DNA of 64,000 nucleotides from Myrica gale (taxonomy: Eukaryota > Streptophyta > Magnoliopsida > Fagales > Myricaceae): positions 19,785,501 to 19,849,500 of the forward strand of contig OZ005605.1 in NCBI GenBank assembly GCA_963930655.1. Reading direction: 5' to 3'. The position numbers were made by a program, and so were the translations under genes. Under the pieces are notes generated by a model. That model did no database searches and was not told the DNA's origin. It worked only from the letters and a program-made list of their open reading frames with translations. Every line of letters begins with the position of its first letter. The stretch's first letter is position 1. Of this stretch, positions 36,535 to 47,146 are shown in pieces.

Positions 36535-38200
36535 TTTTTAATTAACAAAGCAAATAACATTAAAACTAACAAAGTCGATACAATTAAGGAGGGTCAAAAT
36601 TAAACCCTTGTAAAGCCGAGGAAGCCGAGGATGATGCCCACAGAAATTGGGAAAGCATCCCTCTATTTGAGAGGAAGCAGCCCATTGGGCATGGTGTGAC
36701 CGGCTACATTAACACACCTATGAGAAAGAAGAACAGAAAGAAGGGGACTGAGATAACAGGTGAAATAGGAGAATCTCGAACTGGTATAATGCTGTCAGTA
36801 GGCATTAAATTTGGCCTCAGAAAGCTTCCCTCGACAGCCCCAGGAATATTCTCGTGAAGTGCACAACTAGTATCCAGTTCAGGAACAAACACTTGAGCAT
36901 CTTGGAGCTCTGCACAGGTCTCCGCGTGAGCTTTGGGCAGTAAAGGAGTCAAATTCATCTTAAATGCGGGCGGCGAAATTTCAGAAGAGTGAACCGGATC
37001 AACGGTTGATGAGAACTGTACAGAGGAAGAGTAAACCGGGATTAGGCCGTTCCGTCTTCGAGAGTAGTTAGAGTCTCATATTAGTTAGTAATAATTTAAT
37101 CTTGTGCTTCATATACCTGTTGGGTCACCTCTTTTCATTACCAATTGGTTTTGGGACGAAACTTGATATGATATCATAACCAACTATTTATGGACTTGAC
37201 CCACTTATTTCTGTTTCCCATTTGTTGTCCACGTGCATGAACCATGTTCATTCGGCCTGCACGTGAGAGAGAGTGTTAGAGTCCCAGATTGTTTAGAGAC
37301 AATTTAATCTTATGCTTCATATATCTGTTGGGCCAAAACTCTTCTCATTGCCAATTGATTTTGGGATGAAACTTGATACATATTACCTCTAGGAGGTTCA
37401 AATTCCAGATCATCCTCTGAATTGGAATCTGCATGCTCAAGAACTGGAGGCTGAACGAGGACTTGCTTTCCCTTATCACGGGAAGAAACCATGTCACCAA
37501 CTCCCTGAGTACGCAGAGTCACAGAAGAAGCATTGGAGTCCAATGCATCAGACATACGTAAAACTGCGGAGGCCTTCATCGCAGGACCTAAATCCGCATA
37601 ATATGGGTGGGGAAGTGGAGCCTCGCAGGAAGTCATTAAATGGTCAATCTGACCACACTTATAACAGCCCAGACAAGCGTTCATATTTGAAAGTAACCCA
37701 TAACATAGTTTTAGCATCAGGACGAAAATAAAAGCCAGGAGACAGTGGCTTCCGAATATCCAATTCAATCTGAACCCGTATGAAGTCACTAGAATCAGTC
37801 TCCAAGTCAACTTTCGTATCCACTGCCTTTAATTCGCCTAGCTTACTACCTATCAAACAAGCATTAATAGAAGAAAGCCGATTCAAAGGGAAGCCATGAA
37901 TTTGAATCCAATATTCCAAGTCTGCAAGGACCCCAGACGGAGGCCACTCACGTAGTACTAAGAGTAAACCCCTAATATTCCAAGGATCCTGATGGGGAAT
38001 ACGGGCTAAGAGGGATCAGAAAAACAGAAAGAGAATTTGTTAGGACCCACCTCAGTAATCTTCAAGTCAGCTGCAAAAAACCAAGCCCCACGAATGGCAG
38101 CAAGAACAGCAGGTTTGTATTGAATACGCTTCGAGATAAGGCACCCAATTATCAATGTATTGCAAGATTTCCTTTCAGTCTTCACGGGGTCCACCAATAA
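36535..38200 (-). mobile_element. LINE ORF1 remnant (DUF4283 and CCHC zinc knuckle) and 3' tail
   Basis: Minus-strand peptides from 38197 down include LIIGCLISKRIQYKPAVLAA and WFFAADLKITEVGPNKFSF (DUF4283 part), YWIQIHGFPLNRLSS, and GCYKCGQIDHLMTSC (CCHC_4-type knuckle); the acidic and proline-rich ORF1 C-terminus follows at about 37550-36700. At 36540-36650 the tail includes GIILGFLGFTRV, a usual plant LINE ORF2 end, then poly-A. The reading frame is broken, and the reverse-transcriptase region is deleted. Confidence 0.7.
37067..37380 (+). mobile_element. TRIM-like miniature LTR retroelement
   Basis: Two direct repeats of about 105 bp (37067-37170 and 37274-37380) begin GTTAGAGTC and share AATTTAATCTTxTGCTTCATAT and CCAATTGxTTTTGGGA. 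They flank about 100 bp with a tRNA-Met-type primer-site-like stretch just after the first repeat and a purine tract (GTGAGAGAGAG) just before the second. It carries no genes, as usual for TRIMs. It lies inside the LINE remnant and therefore inserted later. The repeats differ at roughly 15-20% of positions, so it is old. Confidence 0.6.
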
Positions 38201-38219
38201 CTCCTTACTAAGATCATCC

Positions 38220-40075
38220 TAGGGCTAGGCATTTTACCCAATTTCAGACGACCCGACACGGATTCGATCTGTTTGGGGTGAGTTTGACCGGGTCCGGATT
38301 CGGGTTTATGTAATAGAATTTCTGTATTTTAGGTTAGGGTATAATGTGTAAACCCGTGTAAAATCCGAACCTGACCCGTTACTTTAAAAAATGCGCATTT
38401 ACATTACTTGTATACCCTTAGCAAAACGGTGTGTTTCGCGAAAGGTTTAATTCCCCCCTCCCCCAAAAATCCCACGAGTTCTCGACCCATTTTCCCCCCG
38501 AGCCCTCCTCGACATCCAGACCCCTAATTCCCCCACCCCAGCCATCGACTGACGTCTTCCCCTCTGCCCTAGCTCATGCCCCACTCGCCGGCCGCCGTCT
38601 CTCTTACTGTCTCTCTCACTTTCTCCCCGTCTTTCTCACTGCCCTGCCCCTAGGCCCCAACTCTCTCTCTGTCAGTCCCTTTCTCTGCGCCCTAGCTCAC
38701 TTTACGTCACAGCTCACAACCTCACCTCATGGCTCAGCCTAGCTCACGACTCTACCCTAACTCTCACGGCTCAAGTATGGTTTTTAAATTTTAAATTTGT
38801 AATCTCACGACTCATATGTGTGTTTGTAATTGGTTAATTAATCTCATAAGTATGTTTATAATTTATATTTTGGATTCACTAACATTGGTTGTATTTTTTA
38901 GGAAATTCAGTTTGCCCTATCTCATGGCTCAGGTATGGTTTTTAAGTTTTAAGTTTTTAATCTCATAGGTATGTTTATAATTTATATTTTGGATTCACTA
39001 ACAATGGTTGCATTTTTTAGGAAATTCGGTTTGCCCTAACTGTTGCTAAGTTGCTTGATTGCTCCGATTGAAGGTATGAGATTCTATATTTGTGAAATAT
39101 TTGTGTTTCTATTGGAGATTGGAGGTCAGGGCTATTGAATGGTGGATATTGTTGGTTTTGTGAATCTGTGGAGTATGGTTGTTGTTGGAGATTTGAATGA
39201 TTGCATTTTTTGTTTAGTGAATGGTTTCTGCTGGCGAATCTGTTTATTTTTTATTTAGTGATTATGATTTTTGTTATGTAGTGAATATGTTAATTGTTTA
39301 TGATTTTTGTTTATGGTTTATGTTGGTGAATCTCATATGTTTTCAGTTATGATTTATTGGTATTGTTATATGGTTTTTTTTTTGAATTGTGTTGTAATTT
39401 GTAAACTATTGTGCAGAGTAGAAGATGATTGATTTGCTAAAACCATTGAAGAATATGTTATTTACTGTCCTTGTAATTTGGTCTCAACAAATTATTGTAA
39501 TAGTTAGATTTTTTGTACTTTCATTCTAATAGACTAATAACATCAGGTAATAGGTAATGCTTATTGCTTAGTTGTTTATTTTTTTTAATCTATTGCTTAC
39601 TGCTTAGTAGTTACTAGTTAGATTTGTTTGATTTGTATTTGGCAATTGACAGAAATTATATTGCTTAATGTTTAGTAGAATAGTAGTTAGAATTTCTATT
39701 TTTATTAGAAATTGGCATGGAAATCACGTACTGGCCACTGGGCATGTAAAATCCATGCCGAGCAGCCAAGCGTCCATGCCCAGGTTCTGGGCATGTAAAA
39801 AATAACCCAGGACGTCCCGGGCTAAAAATAGCATGCCCAGGACGTACTGGGCTGAAAAAATATGACCCAGGACGTCTTGGGCCCGAATAGTGTAGCCCAG
39901 AACGTTTTTGGGCCTCAACACCCAAACGTTATGGGCCAATTCTTTTCAAGGCCCATTGCCCCGAACTCGAGCCGAACCCGGTCTGGGGGTCCAGCTCGGG
40001 TTTTTACCCATTTGCGGTTCAAGTTAAAAAATCCGAACACGAACCCGATTTTTTACCATCTCATGACATTTGTTG
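38220..40075. mobile_element. hAT-like block with CCGG/CCCG-rich ends, boundaries uncertain
   Basis: The left end TAGGGCTAGGCATTTTACCC followed by GACCCGACACGG and CCGGGTCCGG is of a kind common at hAT termini. The right side (39970-40060) is dense in CCGAACCCG motifs in the opposite sense. I could not find a matching 8-bp target duplication, so the right limit is approximate. The interior has a C/T-rich 300-bp block (38445-38760) and the repeats at 39.8 kb, without a recognisable gene. Confidence 0.45.
39800..39930. repeat. Tandem repeat, four degenerate units of about 29-30 bp
   Basis: Each unit has CCCAGGACGTxxTGGGC, itself nearly palindromic, followed by an A-rich spacer. Units are at about 39808, 39837, 39867 and 39896. 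Peptide frames across it (39665-39939) are repeat artefacts. Confidence 0.65.
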
Positions 40076-40079
40076 AGTG

Positions 40080-41855
40080 CAACTGATGATAAGGTCCAAC
40101 TCCTTTTCTAAAGATTCCATCCAAACAGGACACAATTATAAAAGCAGGCTACTCACATAAATGACGAGAAGGAAAGAGGCTGACAGAAGGTAGGTAGAGA
40201 CGGGAGTTAAGAGGGGATGCGCAGGGGCGGGGGGGGGGGTCTGGACCAGCTAGGATCCATGATCCAATTTGAAGGGGGCAAACACATAAGGCGACATGAC
40301 AATTTTTTTTCCTATGTAATGTAAAAAGTGTCTTAGAGTTAAAATATTGAAAATTAAGGATTAAAAGTATTAAAAATGTTAAAATACATGTACATACTAT
40401 TTGTTAAAATTCAATATGGCAATTGAATCCTAATAATTTGTCACCTTATATATATAGTTTGAGCAGTAGGAACTCCACGGAAATTCAAGGGCATGAAAAG
40501 CCTAAACAAACAAAAACCAGCTAAATAATTAATTCGGGACCCAAAAATATGAGTGGGTTTTCTATTTATTCTTGAAAAAAATTAAAAAAAAATTAGAAAT
40601 TTTCAAGTAGAAACCTCTATAACCCTAATATATTATTCATGATAATTTATTAGTTTATTCTTCTGAGATAATATTTTTTTAATGCAAATTAAATATATTT
40701 GCGTTTCTAATTATAACATTTCTGTTATATATATAATTGAAAATTAAGTCAGAAAAATATATATTGTTTTTATTTTCATTTTAAGAGGAAACCTCATGAC
40801 AAACCTCTCTTTTATGAACCTCTCTTTTATGATTCTCTCTTTCAACCTCTCCCTTTATCCAACCCATTTGACTGAACCAACTAAATCCAGCCCATTGCAC
40901 TTAATCCCAACGTAATACGCACTCGCGGCCCATCACGACTACTCCTCAATTGCCACGTTTAAGTCTCGTTAAGTCATCGAATCTTCTCCAGAAACGTCGC
41001 CAATCTTCTATTATTTTCCCCCGAACACTAACTCCTCTTCTGTCTCTTGTCTTGCCTCTTGTATGGTCGTGTGACAGAACCAAAGAGAATACTGGTGGCA
41101 GCTCACTGATCTATAGAATGAGAAAAAAATATTTCTATCTGTTTTCAATTGTTTTTCCTCTTCCTTTTCTTTGGTTCTGTGTTAGTATGTTTTTCCTCTT
41201 TCTTTCTTTTTCTTCATTTTTTAGTGACATAATATTTTATTTTTCACTTATTTTAACCCAATCAGACCTTAATCTATTTAAGAGATGCACCCATAGTTTT
41301 GGAAAAACACAAAATAAACCTAAACTTTAGACTTACAAAGATATAAAACTTTATTTGTCTTCATTATTTTGGGGAAGCAGAATTAAGATATCTACACTTG
41401 TTTTCCAATATCCTATGGTATTGGCAGTTCTTTTCTCCTTCTATAAAAGATGTCATGATGTATTACTTCCTACGAGGAGAACTACTTTTGAGTCAAAATC
41501 ATTCATGTTGTCACAAGGTTGGGGTAGAGTTGTCTTTTCCTCCCCAACATCTCTTTCCTTCTCCCACGCCAGCCTTCCCCCTCCCCATTTTCTTTGGTTT
41601 TATTTTATTGCACACCACTTCCCTCTCTAGTTCTTTATCACTCACGCACACAAAAAGGAGGGAACGCTGAAGCCGAAGAAGAAGAAGAACTGGGTTAACC
41701 TGGGTCTACGGGGATCGGGCCCCCACAGGTCCAGGCCCAAAAAAAATATACATGTAAACTTTTTTTTGGGCAGTGCAATAGGTGGCGGCCGCCCCTACAT
41801 TCGCAACTGGTTTGGACTTTGGTATCTCTCATAAGAGAGCGGAATCCCATTTCTT
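40080..41855. other. Mostly unrecognised sequence within the composite insertion
   Basis: No gene recognised. There is an 11-base G run near 40230, AT-rich DNA to 40800, and a C/T-rich stretch at 41500-41640. Open frames at 40950-41330 and 41355-41670 have biased Ser/Phe/Leu composition and no known domains. The dispersed repeat shared with 341-530 lies at about 41715-41815. Confidence 0.35.
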
Positions 41856-42208
41856 TAACGGGGTGAATAGGTATTTAAAACATCTATATAAAAAAAGAAT
41901 AGGTATTTAAAACTACTACTTTAAATCTCCCTTAGAAATCAAATTACAAATTTGTTAAGAAACAAATTGAAATTAGAGTTGTATGTTAGGGAAAAGATTC
42001 CAAAGAAAAATGATTCAAAGATGTTAATAGGAGTGGCTGAGATTTGTTTTTCCAAACCAAAAGGGAACAGACATGCCACATTATTTGCATAGCGTTTGAG
42101 AACTTAAAAGTTTACTTTTATCCAACACACTTCAAAATTTTACTTTTACTCTTATCACTCATTCACCAATTTTAATACTACCTCATTTTTAACTCTAATA
42201 AAAAAATT

Positions 42209-42607
42209 GGGAAAAATACATTTTTCACCCACAAACTACCAGGGTAGTAACACATTGCACCTCAAACTACCATCTTTAATATATTGTACCCTCAAACTAC
42301 CAATGTTAGACACTTTACACCCTAAACTACCCACTTTGACACATGACACCCTCCAACTACTAATATTAAACACTTTACACCCTCCATTTGACAATAATAC
42401 CCTTAATAAATTAATAAATTGACAACAATATCTTTAATATATGCAAAATAGGTTAATGGTATTATCGTCATTTTAGTCTACAAATTTGACATAGGGTGCA
42501 AAGTGTCAAAAATTGGTAGTTAGAGGGTGCAATGTATCAGAATTGGTAGTTTATGGTGCAAAGTGTAAAACCTACTGTAATTTAAGGGTGGAACATGTAT
42601 TTTTCCC
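42209..42607. mobile_element. Mutator-type MITE, 399 bp
   Basis: A perfect 9-bp target duplication AAAAAAATT lies at 42200-42208 and 42608-42616. The ends GGGAAAAATACATTTTTCACC and, reversed, GGGAAAAATACATGTTCCACC form terminal inverted repeats of well over 100 bp. They are built of 35-40 bp subrepeats (CACCCTxxAACTAC reversing to GTAGTTxxAGGGTG). It has no coding capacity. Confidence 0.85.
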
Positions 42608-42619
42608 AAAAAAATTAAT

Positions 42620-44080
42620 AAAATTTTGATAAAATTTTAAAAACAAACTTACTGTTAATGAATGAGATCGAGCATCTTCCTATTGTTTTTGGCCAGCTTA
42701 ACTCAGTCGGCTCGCTAAGGGGAGGAGCTACCACTTGAGCTAACGCTCAGTGGTGAAAAGGGGTCTAAGTTGACATGCTTTTTTTAGATCCTGCCATTTT
42801 TTTAATTTTTATTTATAAGATAGATCTTGCCATTTCATTCTGTCTTGCGAAGAGAAAAAAATTGGTGAACGGGAGAACAAGAAAAGGGATTGAATTGGGG
42901 AAAAGGAAGAAGCATTTAAGTGCATGTTATTTATAAAAATATTCTAGAATATAATAAGATTCAACAAAATTTACAAAACGAACATCCAAAATCTAAAAAT
43001 TTTCTTCACAAACACCAATAATTTTTACACAATCTTTGACAACTTTGCACACGAACTCCAATACATTTTTTTAAAAAATTATAACAAATATTTTCTCTTC
43101 ATACATTTTCACATAATTTCAATATTTTTTTATTAAACAATTACATCAAATCACCTCTCTATAACTTTTTACAAACTCCAACTAAAATTAAATATCTTTA
43201 AAACTTTTTACAATTTTTTACACAAAAATCTATAAAACTCCAATCTACATAAATATTCACAATTATATCTAATCCTAAAAATCTTATAATTTTTTACAAA
43301 ACAAAAATTTCCTAGAGAAACAAAAAAAAATGAAGAAAAAAAATTGTGCCGACTGAGCCGCTGAATTACATTGGGCCAAACTGATAAGAAGCTGCTCTCA
43401 TTCATTAAATTACGTGACATGTTTGTATCCTTTAGATCTGGCAAAAAAAATCTTAGCCACTCCTCATTTTTGAATCGTTTCTCTTTGGACCGAATCTTTT
43501 CCCTTTTACTTATGTCTTTTATCAACGAAGTAATTTATGAAAAATTGACTTTAGACCCAATCTATACATAGAGGGGAGGGGAGGGTGTGAATAGTTATTT
43601 CTACTTAAAATCTCCCTTAAAAATCAAAACAAAATAATCAAGAAACATATTCAAATCAGAGTTGGTTATGCCTTTATCAACCAAGTAATTTTTAGATCAT
43701 ACTTTTTTTTTGTACGTAATTTTTAGATCAGAAATACTTCGAAACTTTCAACACTTCAAGCTCTAGGGTTAGCTTCCAGTTTCCAGCAACACTTGAAATC
43801 TTCAATTCTTCACATAATCTTCACCGATCCAAGACAAGATCCAAGACAAGTTGTTTTATATAAGCTCAACATCGATCATTACAATATTTGACAAAGCTCT
43901 TGACATGGAATTTATTGCCAATACATTTAACTATAAGATTTACATTCAACTAAGCATGTCGCGTGAGTTACTATCAGCTTAAATTAAATCTTGCTTAGAA
44001 AAAAGCTTTAATTAAATCCCTACGACTTCAATTCTTCCGTTCGTAAATAGTCGAAAGTTAATGAACTCAAATTTTATCCG
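42620..44080. other. Intergenic, AT-rich, with a paralogous TSB-upstream segment
   Basis: 43520-43680 resembles the joined flanks of the 36510-41876 insertion and so looks like a second copy of the TSB upstream region. 42950-43290 is AT-rich MITE-like sequence related in reverse to 13860-14165. No gene was recognised. Confidence 0.4.
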
Positions 44081-44089
44081 GCCTCTTAC

Positions 44090-46097
44090 ACAAACGTTGT
44101 TGTAGTAACTTTTAGCAGCGTGCATGTTTTTAAAGGACCGCCACTAAAGGTCTTTTTTGTTTTTTTAGGCCTTCTTTCCAACAAGGATCATTCAATGTGG
44201 TTGTTTTCATTTTGTGAGTGCTAGAGTTAAGTGCGGGCAAAATTATGTGTCAAAAATTATCTATTTGGTCTTGAGTTTTGACTCATTCTTACAAATGGTA
44301 TTTGGATTTTTAAATTGATAGTAGAAGTCATTGAATTTATAATTTTTTTCAAACATATTGTTCGTTCGTTAACCTTAAATCCACCGTCCCCACGTCAACT
44401 CCACCCAAAAGTTGACATGCTTCACCTCACCCAATACTAAAATTATGGGGCTTGAAATTTATTTATTTATTTATTTATTTTCTAATTTTTAAATTTTATG
44501 TATTTTTTTAAAATGAGTAAAGTCATAATTAGCACCATAAATATGAATAAAAATTAAATCGCTACCTCTAATTATCAATTAGTCGATTTGAGACTCATAA
44601 CTTTTGAAAATCATCAATTCACACCCTCTGTCCAAATTAGGCATCAAGTCCGATGAAAAATCATGCAAAATGACCGAAATGTCCATCAAAAACTAAATTT
44701 TAAAAAATAATAAAAATAATAAAAATTTAAGAAATAGATAAAAATAAATAAATAGATTATTGAAATAGGGTTTCAATAGTCTTATTTAAAAAATATTACT
44801 TGTTTTAAAATATCATTTTTAAATATTTTTAGTAATTTTATCTTGGAGGGGTCTATAGTGGCGGTCTTTGACCGCCGCTATAGACCCCATTCAGCAGCGT
44901 TTTTTTCAAAACACCACTAAGGGTATTACCTTTAGTGGCGGTCAATGATCGCAGCTGTAGACCCCCCTTTAGCAGCGGTTTTGCAAAACGCTGCTAGAAA
45001 TTAGGTATCTACAGAGACGATCATACTGGCCGCCGCTGTAGAGTGAACCTTTAGCAGCGGTTTTTTAAAAAACCGCAACAAAAACGCCGCTATAGGTATA
45101 GTTGGAAAAAAATAAAAAATAAAAAAACAAAATTATATATTTTTTAATGTTAATAATTATTTTATAGACTATTTTATTCCTTTTAATACATAATTTTATT
45201 TTGCACGCGTTTAAAAAATATTTTAGGAGACTTACTTAATAAAATATGGAATTAAATGGAATTAGTATGAGTGTTATGAAAATTAAAGTTGTTATATGAT
45301 ATATTTTAAATAATACCTATTGTTGCTTTGGTAATTGCATATTTATTGAATAAATCTAACTAGTTTAGAAAACATATATTATCATACTTATAATGAGCAT
45401 ATATATTTTGAATAATTTAATGTGTTTATCATATATATATCATGTATATGATAAACACATATAACAAATCATTCAATGTTATATGGAAAACATTATACTT
45501 TTAAATTATAAATATTATATATTATTACTCCCAACCTATTTTAATTAAGATTATTGTACTAATTAGAGGAATTCAAGATAGAGAGAGTTGATGTGTCAAA
45601 TATGGAAGATTTTAATTGGTCTTTGCTTATTGTGTTGTATTTGAATATTTTAGTCGGTCCTTGCGTATTTTTATTTTATATTAGAAATTTGTTACTTTTT
45701 AGATTACTTTAGAGATTCTTGTGTTTGTTGTAAGATATTATTAATAAATGATGAAGTATATTTTGTTTTATTCTCGTTGTTCTTTAATTTTTTACATCCA
45801 ATAAATTATAATTATTAAAAAAACATGTATATGAAAATATAGGAAAAAATTAGTAGTGCATTAAAATGCTAGCAAAAGCAAAAAAAAAAAACGCTGCGAG
45901 GAAGAAAAAATTGCGTTCGAGTCTATAGCGACGGTCGTGACCACCGCTATAGACCCGAGATCTTCACCAGCGGTTCCGAAAACCGCCGCGATATATCTAT
46001 TGCAACCGCTGCTAAAAAACCGCTGCTATAGGCCAAAATAACCTATAAAAGCGTTTTTTAGGTCTATAGCAGCGGTCAGACCCTTTTTTTTATAGTG
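44090..46097. mobile_element. CACTA-type non-autonomous element
   Basis: Reversed, the right end reads CACTATAAAAAAAAGGGTC, a CACTA terminus. Repeated subterminal blocks of the type TAGCAGCGGTTTTxxAAACCGC and GGTCTATAGCGGCGGTC occur at 44110-44160, 44850-45085 and 45900-46085 in both orientations. The left terminus is not preserved as CACTA near 44090, so that limit is approximate. No transposase was found. Confidence 0.6.
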
Positions 46098-46099
46098 AG

Positions 46100-47140
46100 A
46101 CAAAATATAGAGTAGCTGAGGTTGTTCATTGTTGCATTACGTCCTTCGATATGTATAGGTTTCCCCATAACCTATAATTTTAAATGACGTATTTAATGTT
46201 TCAGACTTTTTTGTTGACTTCAGGTTATGCATAACGTGTATTCATACGTAGTCCCCTACATATATATGTATGGTAGTTAATTAGCTTAACTTGACAAGAT
46301 TATATTTGCCAAATTTTGGGATCAAATTTCCTAATTCACAGAATTCACATGATGATGCCTTAATAATTACAGAAGTACTCCATTGAGGCAGATAAATTAT
46401 ATTTGTTTCGAGGGTGACTTGTGAATCCATGGCCATAATCAACATTAGCAGCAACACTAGCTAGCACGTCCCAAGATACAACCAGCCCCAAATATAATAT
46501 CTTGTTCAGTAATGCTCTCCTGGGTCGAGGAATATATATATGTATTGGAATTGTACTACAGCAACTCTTTTAACAGTCCAACCTTTGATTCGTCAAACAG
46601 TAACTGATTTACTTTTAGTGATTACATCATGGGGGTTTTCTTAGAACCGTGTCGTATAAATTTATATCCAGCATTTCCATTTCTGACACATTGCTAGATA
46701 GATTCCTATGGTAGAATTTGATAAACCATCGTAATTGAAATATAATGGAAAGATGAGAAGAAAGAGCAGGTGAGATAGAGATTTAAATGGTTTGATCTAG
46801 AAGACATACATTCACTATAAAAGTCCGATATATTTTGTATTATAGATACATACAGATTACAAAGTTAAATGTCTATATTTATAAAGACAGTACAAAGTAT
46901 GAAAGAAAAATATTCATACATTGAAATTTGAATACTTACATTGAAATTAACAATATCACATTTAAACTCAAATATTTGATATCGTGATAAAGATAATATC
47001 ATATCAAATCTCGACAGGATATTATCTCTAACATCCTAGCTATCGAGATACTGTTATACGAAGGAGCCCTCCCCGTCTATATATCTGATCAATTTCTGCA
47101 TAATATGCATCTACGATTTGTGAGGAATATTGGTTGGCAT
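46100..47140 (-). other. 3' flank of the intact TSB copy
   Basis: No coding signal. Blocks at 46555-46630 and 47035-47050 correspond to the flank of copy A (31955-32320). Confidence 0.4.
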
Positions 47141-47146
47141 ACGGCT

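Larger units (their letters stand above)
36510..41876 (-). mobile_element. Composite LINE-led insertion with 17-bp target duplication
   Basis: GGGGTGAATAGGTATTT occurs at 36510-36526 and again at 41860-41876. A poly-T run follows the left copy, as the poly-A of a minus-strand LINE would. The sequence on either side joins up to resemble an unfilled paralogous site at about 43530-43660 (GACTTTAGACCCAATCTAT ... GTGTGAATAGTTATTT ... AAAATCTCCCTTA), which supports a single insertion event. Inside are LINE ORF1 remains, a LINE 3' tail, a TRIM and a hAT-like block. ORF2 is missing apart from the tail. Confidence 0.65.

Noticed and set aside
38431-38742. 103-residue proline/serine-rich frame
   Set aside because: C/T-rich low-complexity DNA in a hAT-like block, no conserved motif, no splice context.
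38220-40090. Full hAT element with paired 8-bp duplication
   Set aside because: The left end looks like a hAT terminus but no matching right end or duplication was found, so only a tentative block is reported.
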